Source: an uncultured Oscillospiraceae bacterium
GTDB taxonomy: Bacteria > Bacillota > Clostridia > Oscillospirales > Ruminococcaceae
Assembly (NCBI GenBank): GCA_900539695.1
Contig: UQDG01000016.1
Location: 1 to 54,289, forward strand
DNA length: 54,289 nt
Reading direction: 5' to 3'
Every line of letters starts with the position of its first letter. Position 1 is the stretch's first letter. The notes beneath the pieces were generated by a model. The model was not told where the DNA came from. It did not search any database and was given only the letters and a program-made list of their open reading frames with translations. A program made the translations under genes and the position numbers. This document shows positions 24,224 to 32,378 of this stretch, piece after piece.

Positions 24224-24260
24224 TTATAACAATCATATTCCTTTCATTTGGGGAAAACAG

Positions 24261-24289
24261 TTGACGAGCCGACAATTTTCATCTATAAT
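24261..24289 (+). promoter_or_regulatory. Sigma-A promoter ahead of tgt
   Basis: TTGACG (24261-24266), 17 bases, TATAAT (24284-24289): one mismatch to consensus. It would start transcription near 24296, immediately before an intrinsic-terminator-like hairpin. Confidence 0.8.
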
Positions 24290-24298
24290 AATATTTTA

Positions 24299-24334
24299 GG
24301 CGGTGCAGGGAATAGCCCCCTGTACCGCCTTTTT
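24299..24334 (+). terminator. Terminator hairpin in the tgt leader
   Basis: GGCGGTGCAGGG (24299-24310) pairs over 12 bases (one G-T) with CCCTGTACCGCC (24318-24329) and is followed by TTTTT. It lies a few bases after the predicted transcription start, so it either attenuates tgt, protects the mRNA 5' end, or ends transcripts arriving from queA. Confidence 0.8.
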
Positions 24335-24341
24335 AAGATGA

Positions 24342-25502
<1,161 letters not shown>

Positions 25503-25519
25503 TATTTTTTCGTAAACGC

Positions 25520-25548
25520 TTGCGCTGTGCCGCAAAGTTCGATATAAT
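25520..25548 (+). promoter_or_regulatory. Promoter of yajC
   Basis: TTGCGC (25520-25525), 17 bases, TATAAT (25543-25548), placed 35 bases ahead of the yajC start. Confidence 0.7.
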
Positions 25549-25583
25549 AGAAGAAATCGTTTATTTTAAGGAGTATACCCGCT

Positions 25584-25928
25584 ATGATTCAGTTTTTGAG
25601 TGCCACTGGTTCCGCCAGCATGACCGAGACCCTGTTTACGCTGCTGCCGATGATCCTGATCATCGTCTTCATGTTCATTCTGATCTATCTGCCGCAGAAG
25701 CGCCAGGACAAGAAGGACGCCGCTATGCGCAGCTCCATCGAAATCGGCGATAAGGTTTCTACCATCGGCGGTATCGTCGGCATCGTCTGTGCCATCTCCG
25801 AGAAGGACGACACCATCGTTCTGGAGACCGGCAGTGACCGCACCAAGATTCGCTTCCGCCGTACCGCCATTGCCAGCGTGGAGAAGCTGGACATGGGCGG
25901 CAAGGACACCACCCCTGCTAAGAAGTAA
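25584..25928 (+). CDS. yajC: Preprotein translocase accessory subunit YajC
   Basis: A 114-residue single-pass membrane protein associated with SecDF-SecYEG. One transmembrane helix (about residues 17-37) ends in Y-L-P-Q-K-R-Q, followed by the cytoplasmic domain with G-D-K-V-S-T-I-G-G-I-V-G-I-V, the family signature. ATG follows AAGGAGTATACCC. A strong terminator follows 20 bases after the stop. Confidence 0.95.
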   Translation: MIQFLSATGSASMTETLFTLLPMILIIVFMFILIYLPQKRQDKKDAAMRSSIEIGDKVSTIGGIVGIVCAISEKDDTIVLETGSDRTKIRFRRTAIASVEKLDMGGKDTTPAKK

Positions 25929-25948
25929 TTTTGCCCAACGGCATACCA

Positions 25949-25994
25949 AAACGCCCCCTTGCATAGTGTTTACTGTGCAAGGGGGCGTTTTATT
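25949..25994 (+). terminator. Strong terminator overlapping the next gene's ribosome site
   Basis: AAAACGCCCCCTTGCA (25949-25964) pairs with TGCAAGGGGGCGTTTT (25977-25992). The second arm contains the AAGGGGG that is the ribosome site for the gene starting at 25995, so the hairpin both stops most transcripts and masks translation of those that pass. Confidence 0.88.
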
Positions 25995-26420
25995 ATGGCT
26001 AAAAGTATTTCTCCCAATCTGCCCAGACGCCGCAGCCGTCCGCGCGGACAAAATGCGCCAGCCTGGATGCTGGTGCAGGTTTTTGCGGCGGGGGTCGGCC
26101 TATGCCTTTTGCTGTTGGCGCTGGCTGCATTTCTCTTGACGCATACGCCGCTGCCGCTGCATCTGGTGCAACCGATGGCCTGCCTGGCAGCATCAGCCGG
26201 GGCTGCGGTTTCCGGCTTTTTGCTGGCGGGTAAAATCGGGCGGCAGCGGTTTGTATGCGGGTTAATTTGCGGGGCCTTTTATGCACTTTGCCTGCTGGCA
26301 GCGGCGTTTCTTGTACATGGTGTGCCCAGCTGGACACGTAGCGACGCCATGCTGCCGCTGGCTCTGCTGTTAGGCGGCACCTTAGGCGGTGCGCTCTCCG
26401 CCATTAAGGAGGGGCACTGA
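25995..26420 (+). CDS. YrzE-like (TIGR04086-type) membrane protein
   Basis: A 141-residue membrane protein with a basic N-terminus (R-R-R-S-R-P-R) and four hydrophobic helices (about 32-55, 60-78, 84-103, 118-135). The fold and the position directly after yajC match the TIGR04086/YrzE proteins found downstream of tgt-yajC in Bacillus; function is unknown. The ribosome site is inside the terminator stem of yajC. Its stop overlaps the ATG of the next gene by one base (TGATG). Confidence 0.75.
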   Translation: MAKSISPNLPRRRSRPRGQNAPAWMLVQVFAAGVGLCLLLLALAAFLLTHTPLPLHLVQPMACLAASAGAAVSGFLLAGKIGRQRFVCGLICGAFYALCLLAAAFLVHGVPSWTRSDAMLPLALLLGGTLGGALSAIKEGH

Positions 26421-27091
26421 TGCGCACGGCACAACCTACGCGACCCGCTGTCCGTGCCCGGATGTTCTGGCCGCGCCAGCCAGCGTCGCGAGTGCCGCAG
26501 GCCCCGGCAAACGCGGCGGGCAGGCTGCCTTATTTGCCCCTGGGCTGCGCCTGTCTGTTTTTGCTGGGCTACCTGCCAGGCATTTGGCTGGGGCGAACCG
26601 GAGCCTGGGAGTCAGGCAGTCAGCTGGCGGCTTACTACCTGTCTAAAAGCAGCTACAGCACGGTTTTCTCTGTATGGCAGTGGCAGTTTTCCGCTGCCTT
26701 TTTGCAGTTGGCCGCGCTGTATCTGTGCAGCTTTTCGGCCTTGGGATGTTTCTTTCTCCCGATTTTATTCTTTTTGCGCGGTGGCTTTCTCGGCTTATGC
26801 GCTGCCTGCGTACTGGCTGCAGGGGAGAGCCGGGGCCTTGTCTGCTACTGGCTGCTGAGCAGCCTGTCCAATCTGAGTGTACTGTTTGCAGGGCTGTGGC
26901 TATCCGGCTACAGCGCAGCGATAAGCAACGGGTTGTTCCAGTGCGTCTTTTCGGGCGGGGCCGCCCGTGGGCAGTTGACGGGGGCTTTTCGGCGGCTGAC
27001 AATACGCTTTCTGTTTTGCCTGCTGCTGGCCGGAACGGTCAATCTGGTCAACGGCTGGCTGTCAGTCTTCCTCGCCGGAGTCCTGCTGTGA
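26420..27091 (+). CDS. SpoIIM-like membrane protein
   Basis: A 223-residue membrane protein. After a basic cytoplasmic tail of about 35 residues there are five or six hydrophobic helices. The loop with E-S-G-S-Q-L-A-A-Y-Y-L followed by F-L-P-I-L-F-F-L-R-G-G-F-L-G recalls stage II sporulation protein M, part of the SpoIIDMP engulfment machine. Placement tail-to-tail against a XerD-type recombinase gene, which also neighbours spoIIM in B. subtilis, supports the idea. ATG follows AAGGAGGGG and overlaps the previous stop. It is tail-overlapping with xerD by 30 bases. The assignment is probable, not certain. Confidence 0.65.
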   Translation: MRTAQPTRPAVRARMFWPRQPASRVPQAPANAAGRLPYLPLGCACLFLLGYLPGIWLGRTGAWESGSQLAAYYLSKSSYSTVFSVWQWQFSAAFLQLAALYLCSFSALGCFFLPILFFLRGGFLGLCAACVLAAGESRGLVCYWLLSSLSNLSVLFAGLWLSGYSAAISNGLFQCVFSGGAARGQLTGAFRRLTIRFLFCLLLAGTVNLVNGWLSVFLAGVLL

Positions 27092-28114
27092 GGGCTTGCT
27101 TTCCGCGATATAACCTTGATCCGCAAGAGGAGAGGCTTTCACCGCGGCGCGCAGGCGCTCCTGGTTGATGTGGGTGTAGATCTGCGTGGTGGAAACACTC
27201 TCGTGGCCCAAAATTTCTTTCAGCGCCAACATATCCACACCGCCCTGATACATCAGCGTTGCCGCCGTGTGGCGCAGCTTGTGGGGCGAAAAACCTCGTC
27301 CGCTTAAGCCTGCGCTTTGCAGGCAACGCGCCACGATCTGTTCCACGCGGCGCGCCGTCAGCCGCTTGCCGGTGCGCTTGGAGACGAATAAGGCCCGTTC
27401 ATCTGCCGGCAGGTTCGGCAGCGCTGCACGGGCCTTTTTATAGTGGTCCAGCGCTTCCAGGCAGGCGTCGTTCAGGTAGACAAGCCGCTCTTTGTTGCCT
27501 TTGCCGGTGATGCGGATGGTATCCTGCTTGAAATCGCCCATGTTGATGGTCACCAGTTCTGTCAGCCGCATGCCGCAGTTTAAAAACAGGGTAATCATGC
27601 AGAAGTCACGCTCATAGAAGTCGCTTTGTATATTTTTTAACAAGTCTATGCTTTCCGCGGCAGTCAGGTATTTAGGCAGGGCCTTTTTTGGTGAGCCGAG
27701 ACTGATTCCCTCGGTGGGATTTTCCTGCAGTTTATTCACCTGGGTCACCAGATAGGAGAAAAACCCTTTTAGGGCGCTCAGCTTGCGGGCACGGGCTTTG
27801 CCGCCGTTGGCGTCCGTGCTGCGCACGTAGTCCAAATAGGAAAAGATGTCCCGCTTGGTGATCTTTTTTATATCCTCGGTTGAGATGTCCTTTAAGTTTA
27901 TTTCTTCCAGCGGCGTATCCCGCGGCACACGCGACCATTGCATCGCCATCATAAAACGGAAGAAGCCGCGCAAATCGAGATAGTATGCGTTGATGGTGCG
28001 CGGTGACCGCATCTTTACAAAGTCCAGATAATGCAGGTATTCCACCACATCATTGGGTATATCCAAATACGGCGCATGGCGGTCCGGGTGGACCACATCG
28101 ATATAACTGCTCAT
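27062..28114 (-). CDS. xerD: Tyrosine recombinase XerD-type
   Basis: A 350-residue tyrosine recombinase. The N-terminal SAM-like DNA-binding domain spans about 20-150. The catalytic set is visible: R in C-G-M-R-L-T-E-L (about 182), K in T-G-K-G-N-K-E-R, H-K-L-R-H-T-A-A-T with His and Arg, H of L-G-H-E-S-V-S-T-T-Q-I-Y and the Tyr nucleophile in I-Y-T-H-I. It is longer than usual XerC/XerD (about 300) at both ends. No phage or element genes flank it, so a housekeeping role in chromosome-dimer resolution is likely. Consensus promoter upstream; an 11-6-11 palindrome lies in its leader. ATG at 28114 follows AGGGAGGGAC at a longish spacing. Confidence 0.9.
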   Translation of the reverse strand: MSSYIDVVHPDRHAPYLDIPNDVVEYLHYLDFVKMRSPRTINAYYLDLRGFFRFMMAMQWSRVPRDTPLEEINLKDISTEDIKKITKRDIFSYLDYVRSTDANGGKARARKLSALKGFFSYLVTQVNKLQENPTEGISLGSPKKALPKYLTAAESIDLLKNIQSDFYERDFCMITLFLNCGMRLTELVTINMGDFKQDTIRITGKGNKERLVYLNDACLEALDHYKKARAALPNLPADERALFVSKRTGKRLTARRVEQIVARCLQSAGLSGRGFSPHKLRHTAATLMYQGGVDMLALKEILGHESVSTTQIYTHINQERLRAAVKASPLADQGYIAESKPSQQDSGEED

Positions 28115-28137
28115 TTTCCCTGTTTGTCCCTCCCTTT

Positions 28138-28165
28138 ATTTCGCTAAACTTTAATTTAGCGAAAT
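28138..28165. repeat. 28-bp palindrome with 11-6-11 geometry, candidate dif-like site
   Basis: ATTTCGCTAAA (28138-28148), six-base spacer CTTTAA, TTTAGCGAAAT (28155-28165): perfect arms. The 11-6-11 layout is that of Xer recombination (dif) sites, and it lies 24 bases ahead of the xerD start, downstream of its promoter. It could also be an operator or leader hairpin. It does not match the classical Bacillus dif sequence closely. Confidence 0.5.
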
Positions 28166-28181
28166 AGCATGTTATGCCTTT

Positions 28182-28210
28182 ATTATAGCTTTCTGCTTCC
28201 CCTGTGTCAA
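28182..28210 (-). promoter_or_regulatory. Perfect sigma-A promoter of xerD
   Basis: TTGACA (28205-28210), 17 bases, TATAAT (28182-28187) on the minus strand. Predicted start near 28175 puts the palindrome at 28138-28165 in the untranslated leader. The stretch 28211-28303 behind it holds nothing I can identify. Confidence 0.9.
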
Positions 28211-28303
28211 GCGCGGGGCTTTTTTCTGCCTGCTGTCAGGTGGTGCCGGGTGCAAGCTCTGCCGTTGATTTCGGATGTGATTGTAATGTGGTGTTTCCTA
28301 CAA

Positions 28304-28341
28304 ACAAAAACTGCACAGCAGTTATATGAACCGCTGTGCAG
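28304..28341 (-). terminator. Terminator of rnpB
   Basis: On the minus strand CTGCACAGCGG (28331-28341) pairs with CTGCTGTGCAG (28311-28321) and is followed by TTTTTG, 15-20 bases after the RNase P RNA 3' end. Confidence 0.88.
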
Positions 28342-28356
28342 AAATTGTTTAAGAAA

Positions 28357-28697
28357 ACGACTGGACCGTAAGCCGGGTTCTGTATCAAACGACGATCTAT
28401 CTTGGCCTTACGTTGCCGTAAGGCTCACGCCATCACCGGGACGCGCGAGGCTCCGCATAATGTCCCATACGGATGTTGCTTCAAGCAGGGTTTACATAGC
28501 CGCAAAGTTGCCAGTGCGCTGGTGAGCTCTTACCTCGCCTTTCCATCCTTACCGTGCAAAGCACGGCGGTTTCTTTCTGTTGCACTATCCCTGGGGTCGC
28601 CCCCGGCTGCCGTTAGCAGTTGCTATGCCTCTGTGAAGCCCGGACTTTCCTCAGGCAGTTCTTGCGAACTGTCCCGCCGCCGTATGTTCCACTCGTT
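28357..28697 (-). ncRNA. rnpB: RNase P RNA (M1 RNA)
   Basis: The catalytic RNA that removes tRNA 5' leaders. The minus strand carries the universal 5' core GAGGAAAGTCCGGGCTTC (28639-28656 region) followed by ACAGAGGC, the middle CAGGGATAGTGCAACAGAAA, and the universal 3' core ACAGAACCCGGCTTACGG (about 28367-28384). Size is about 340 bases, as usual. The ends are approximate, set by the promoter at 28706-28734 and the terminator at 28304-28341. All open frames across it are ignored. Confidence 0.95.
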
Positions 28698-28705
28698 TCT
28701 GGGAT

Positions 28706-28734
28706 ATTATAGCATATTGCACAGCAATTGGCAA
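28706..28734 (-). promoter_or_regulatory. Promoter of rnpB
   Basis: TTGCCA (28729-28734), 17 bases, extended -10 TGCTATAAT ending at 28706 on the minus strand, giving a start near 28699. It lies directly after the bofA stop codon at 28741. Confidence 0.85.
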
Positions 28735-28740
28735 GATTTT

Positions 28741-29004
28741 TTATAATATCAGCTGTAAAAGCAGCAATAAAACCACCCCGGGCACGCCCAGCACAGCCGC
28801 CACAAAGGCCGTATAGCGGTTCAGCGGCAGCACAATGCCGCTGACAGGTTCCAGCAGCGCTATCACAGCCAGCACCCCCAGCCCGCAGACGGCCCCGGCC
28901 AGCACAGCCAGTACCGGGTGCCGCTGGCGGGCGGCGCACCGCAAAACCAACAGCAGGCATACCGCGCCGACAGCCCAGGGCCACAAAGTGTCTGTCAGCG
29001 GCAC
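28741..29004 (-). CDS. bofA: Pro-sigma-K processing inhibitor BofA
   Basis: An 87-residue integral membrane protein, the same length as B. subtilis BofA, which holds the SpoIVFB protease inactive until forespore signals arrive. The C-terminal motif N-R-Y-T-A-F-V-A-A-V-L-G-V-P-G-V-V-L-L-L is the family signature. Two hydrophobic segments precede it. The start is GTG at 29004, seven bases after GGGAGGAGG; an upstream ATG frame at 29052 lies inside yaaL and is rejected. It overlaps yaaL by 10 bases. The yaaL-bofA order is the same as in Bacillus, and spoIVFB/spoIVFA are 20 kb away in this window. Confidence 0.88.
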   Translation of the reverse strand: MPLTDTLWPWAVGAVCLLLVLRCAARQRHPVLAVLAGAVCGLGVLAVIALLEPVSGIVLPLNRYTAFVAAVLGVPGVVLLLLLQLIL

Positions 29005-29219
29005 GGGGCATCCTCCTCCCGCAATAAGCGCAGCAGCACACGGCTGCGGCATCGCAGGGCCGCATGTTGGTAAGTTAGCTGCTCAATTACAAAAGGGTCC
29101 AGCGCTTCTTGAAAAGCTTTCTCGTTAGCACGCAGGGCTTGCGTAGCTGCGTCCAGCTCAGCCATCAGGGCGCGGCGCTCTTTCTGGCATTTCTTTTCCT
29201 GCCGGGTCAGGTGCTTCAC
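28995..29219 (-). CDS. yaaL: YaaL-like protein (DUF2508)
   Basis: A 74-residue, highly charged, mostly helical protein of the DUF2508/YaaL family, which is regularly found just before bofA. It has a basic N-terminus, a probable coiled coil over most of its length (E-L-D-A-A-T-Q-A-L-R-A-N-E-K) and a conserved-looking D-P-F-V-I-E-Q-L-T-Y-Q near residues 41-51. It lies 13 bases after spoIVA and overlaps bofA by 10 bases. Function is unknown. Confidence 0.78.
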   Translation of the reverse strand: MKHLTRQEKKCQKERRALMAELDAATQALRANEKAFQEALDPFVIEQLTYQHAALRCRSRVLLRLLREEDAPCR

Positions 29220-29232
29220 GGTAAGGCCCCCT

Positions 29233-30708
29233 TTACAACAGGATGCAGATCAGGCCGTCGCAGCCCTCATTGATAATGCGTTCCAACGTAGATTGCAGGC
29301 GGCTGCGGGCCTCCTGCGGCATATGCAGCAGCTTGGCCTGCACTCCCTCGCTGACCAATTCGTTCAGGCTTTTGCCAAAGATGTTAGTGTTCCACAGTTT
29401 GCCGGGGTCGGTCTCGAAATCTGCCAGCAGGCTCTTGATGAGTTCTTCCCCCTGCTGCTCACTGCCCACCGTGGGGGAAAGTTCAGTGTGGATGTTGGCC
29501 CGCATAATGTGCAAACTGGGTGCGCTGGCGGAGAGCCGCACGCCGTACTGCCCGCCCTGGCGCACGATCTCCGGCTCTTCCAACGTCAGTTCTTCGATAC
29601 CCGGCATCACAATGCCGTAGCCGGTGGCTTCCACCTGGTCAAGGGCCGATTTGATCTTATCGTAGGCGCGCTTTGCCTTGGCCAGGCTGACCACACAGGG
29701 CAGTAGGCTGGCTTCATCCACGATGGAAAGCCCGGTCTGCTCACCCAAAATTTTGTAAAAAATATCAGGCGCAATCATTGCCGTAATGTGCACCGAACCG
29801 CTGGCAAGGTCCATGCCGGTCAGCATGGTTTTGGTGATGTACTCACATTCCAACGGCAGATTTTTGCCTGCAATATCGGCCATTTTGTGCACAGAGCCGG
29901 CAAATTTCAGCATAGCAGTGTATACGGCGCTTTGCAGCCAATGGCCGGGTTCCAGCATCATGACCCAACTGGGCATCTGCACGGCGATTTCTCGAATCGG
30001 GAACTCATACAAAAGCCGCTGCAAAATGCCGTCCAGCGCTTCGGCAGTCATTGCTACGCAGTTGATGGGCACGACCGCCCGCTGGTAGGTATCCTGCAAT
30101 TGGGCGGCCAGCTGGTGGGCGGCATCACTGTCCGGGTCAGTACAGTTCAGCAAAATGACGTAGGGCTTACCGATGGCCTCCAGTTCGGCGATGATGCGGC
30201 GCTCGGCCTCGCAGTAGTTTTCCCGCGGCAGGTCGGCCACGCTGCCGTCGGTGGTGACAACGACGCCCACGGTTGCATGCTCACGGATAACGCGCCGTGT
30301 GCCGGTCTCGGCCGCCAGGTCAAAGGGCACCTCGTGGTCAAACCAGGGGCTTTTCACCAGGCGGGGGGCGTCCTGTTCCTCATGGCCGAGGGCACCGTCC
30401 ACCATGTAGCCCACGCAGTCGATAAGCCGTGCCCGGAAGCTGCCGCCGCCGGAAAGCTCGATATTGACTGCCTTCTCCGGGATGAACTTCGGCTCGGTGG
30501 TCATGATGGTGCGGCCTGCGGCGCTTTGGGGCAGTTCATCGTTGGCGCGGGCACGCTGGGCTTCGTTTTGGATATGCGGCAGCAAAAGCAGCTCGGAGAA
30601 GCGCTTGATAAAGGTGCTTTTGCCTGTGCGCACTGGCCCCACCACGCCAATATAAATATCGCCGCCGGTCCGGCGCGCGATATTCTGGTAGATTTGTTCT
30701 TGCGTCAC
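29233..30708 (-). CDS. spoIVA: Stage IV sporulation protein A (coat ATPase)
   Basis: A 491-residue ATPase that polymerises on the forespore surface as the basement of the spore coat (B. subtilis: 492 residues). Walker A is GPVRTGKST at 24-32. The N-terminus I-Y-x-N-I-A-R-R-T-G-G-D-I-Y-I-G-V-V and the middle D-C-V-G-Y-M-V-D-G-A-L-G are diagnostic. The C-terminal ~60 residues end in the conserved E-R-I-I-N-E-G-x-x-G-L-I-C-I-L-L, needed for assembly and SpoVM contact. It follows sipL by 13 bases. Length and all motifs are intact. Confidence 0.97.
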   Translation of the reverse strand: MTQEQIYQNIARRTGGDIYIGVVGPVRTGKSTFIKRFSELLLLPHIQNEAQRARANDELPQSAAGRTIMTTEPKFIPEKAVNIELSGGGSFRARLIDCVGYMVDGALGHEEQDAPRLVKSPWFDHEVPFDLAAETGTRRVIREHATVGVVVTTDGSVADLPRENYCEAERRIIAELEAIGKPYVILLNCTDPDSDAAHQLAAQLQDTYQRAVVPINCVAMTAEALDGILQRLLYEFPIREIAVQMPSWVMMLEPGHWLQSAVYTAMLKFAGSVHKMADIAGKNLPLECEYITKTMLTGMDLASGSVHITAMIAPDIFYKILGEQTGLSIVDEASLLPCVVSLAKAKRAYDKIKSALDQVEATGYGIVMPGIEELTLEEPEIVRQGGQYGVRLSASAPSLHIMRANIHTELSPTVGSEQQGEELIKSLLADFETDPGKLWNTNIFGKSLNELVSEGVQAKLLHMPQEARSRLQSTLERIINEGCDGLICILL

Positions 30709-30721
30709 GGTGTTTCCTCCT

Positions 30722-32284
30722 TTACAAAGCGGCGGGAATCAGCAGGCAGGTGCTCTCGGTGGTCAGGTCCTGGGGTGCGGTACCGCCGGTCTCCAAGTGG
30801 TTGGCGGCGGCCAAGTCTTTGGCGCGGGCGTGGTAGCGCTTGGCAATATCAAAGATGCGCTCCCCTTCCTGCGCATAGTACAGGTACAGCGCCGGGCCAT
30901 CTGTGCCATCGGTAAATTCTTCTCCCAGATCCACCTCACTTAAAGCCTGCTGGACCTGGGCCTGCAGCATGGAGCCGGTTATGCTCAGCTCAATTTCTAC
31001 GCGCAGCCGCGTACCGCTTTTGCCGCTGGTCAGACGGGTCACATCGGCATGCAGGCAGGGGTAAGCATCGCCGGGACTTCCCTGCCAGCTGCCTTCCGGC
31101 TGCCAGGTAAAAGCTTTATCGTAACAGGTCAGTTCGCCGCGGCTGTCAGCACACAACACATGGGCCGTGCCTTTGCCCTGCAGTTCCCAGCGGGTCTCTC
31201 CTGCTTTTTCTTTGCTGGCTGCTTCCTCAGGAATCTGCACCGGCGCTTCCAGCGTGACAAAGCAGCCGCGCACTTCGGCGTCGGGCGTGGGTAGGTCATC
31301 CTCTACGGTCACGGACAGATGGCCGTTCAGGTCGGTGGTCCTTTGCAGCAGCTTGCAGACGGTCTGCACGGTCTGTGCCTGGCAAAGGGTCGAGTAGGCG
31401 TCCGCCACCACGGTGTGGGCAGCGAGCCGCCACAGTTCCAGGTGCAGTTTCCATGTAACCGATAGGCTTGCATCCGCCGCACCATCCTCTGTGCGCAGGG
31501 TGCAGTGCAGCAGTTCGCCCCAGGCGATGCACTGGTCGCTCTCGGCTGCTCCGGGAAGGTCGACGGTCTGTTGAACCGTCATCTCTTTGGTGCGGACATC
31601 CAGCGCTTCGCTTTCCGGCGGCTGGCAGCAAACTTGCACCTGCAAAATGCCCTGGCAGCTGGCCTGCCCGGTCTGCATGGTCAGGCTGGTCAGGGTAAAG
31701 CTGCCGCCGATATCCAGGATGGACTCCCCTGTGCCCGGCAGCGGCAGGTTGATCTCACTGGTCAGGGCCTTTTCCTCGGCGGCCACGCGGGTCAGGCCGG
31801 ATAGCTCTTGTGTGCGCTGCTCAATGCCGCAATCGGCCAGCGAGGTCAGCAGCTCGCAATTCCTGACCATCAGCGCCGCGGCACACAGGATGTACGCCCC
31901 GCGCAGGTCGATGCGATGCTCACTGACGGCGCGGCAGTTGCAGTATTCCTGCTCGCCCCAGACCTGGGCCGGGCCTTCGGCAAAGGCAGCGTCCGGGAGC
32001 TCGACCGATTTTTCAAAGGCAAATTTCTGCTCGGTGCGGTACAGTCGGCAGCCGGGCTCATCGCTTTGATAATACACGGTGCAGCGCAGATACCCCTCGC
32101 AGTGCCAGCGCCCGCTAGCTACCCGGTTTTGCAGCACCACCGGCTGCATCAGGCATTTGACGATCTTAAAAACAGCCGGCTGATAATCCGGGATCAAAAT
32201 TTCCGTTTCCACCGGCAGTTCCTGCCGTGTCTCCCACCGCCCGCCGTATGCTGCAAGGGTGTCCTTAAACACCTTCAGTTCCAT
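30722..32284 (-). CDS. sipL: SpoIVA-interacting protein SipL (DUF3794 repeats and LysM)
   Basis: A 520-residue protein, the Clostridia-specific partner of SpoIVA in coat localisation (described in Clostridioides difficile). It starts with the DUF3794-type segment (E-I-L-I-P-D-Y-Q-P-A-V-F-K-I-V-K, about residues 25-42), shows further repeats of the same beta fold around residues 160-260 and 290-420, and ends in a LysM domain (about 468-520: Y-Y-A-Q-E-G-E-R-I-F-D-I-A-K-R-Y). ATG at 32284 follows GAAAGGGG. The direct sipL-spoIVA order and spoVM upstream support the assignment. Confidence 0.9.
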   Translation of the reverse strand: MELKVFKDTLAAYGGRWETRQELPVETEILIPDYQPAVFKIVKCLMQPVVLQNRVASGRWHCEGYLRCTVYYQSDEPGCRLYRTEQKFAFEKSVELPDAAFAEGPAQVWGEQEYCNCRAVSEHRIDLRGAYILCAAALMVRNCELLTSLADCGIEQRTQELSGLTRVAAEEKALTSEINLPLPGTGESILDIGGSFTLTSLTMQTGQASCQGILQVQVCCQPPESEALDVRTKEMTVQQTVDLPGAAESDQCIAWGELLHCTLRTEDGAADASLSVTWKLHLELWRLAAHTVVADAYSTLCQAQTVQTVCKLLQRTTDLNGHLSVTVEDDLPTPDAEVRGCFVTLEAPVQIPEEAASKEKAGETRWELQGKGTAHVLCADSRGELTCYDKAFTWQPEGSWQGSPGDAYPCLHADVTRLTSGKSGTRLRVEIELSITGSMLQAQVQQALSEVDLGEEFTDGTDGPALYLYYAQEGERIFDIAKRYHARAKDLAAANHLETGGTAPQDLTTESTCLLIPAAL

Positions 32285-32335
32285 GCTGGTTACCCCTTTC
32301 CGTTTGGTATTCTTGTGCATGTATATGCGGCAGGG

Positions 32336-32368
32336 TAAAAAAATAGCCCCTGCTCAACGGGCAGAGGC
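32336..32368 (-). terminator. Terminator after spoVM
   Basis: On the minus strand GCCTCTGC (32361-32368) pairs with GCAGGGGC (32346-32353) and is followed by ATTTTTTT. It separates the thiN-spoVM end of the long housekeeping operon from sipL. Confidence 0.88.
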
Positions 32369-32378
32369 ATAGGATATT

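Noticed and set aside
27062..28114. XerD-type gene as integrase of a mobile element
   Set aside because: No cargo, attachment repeats or phage genes flank it, and its neighbours match the housekeeping context.
28402..28746. Open frames across 28355-28700 as small proteins
   Set aside because: The interval is RNase P RNA, with both universal cores, promoter and terminator.
29788..30915. A 375-codon frame antisense to spoIVA and the end of sipL
   Set aside because: It crosses the boundary of two certain genes and has no domain or start signal.
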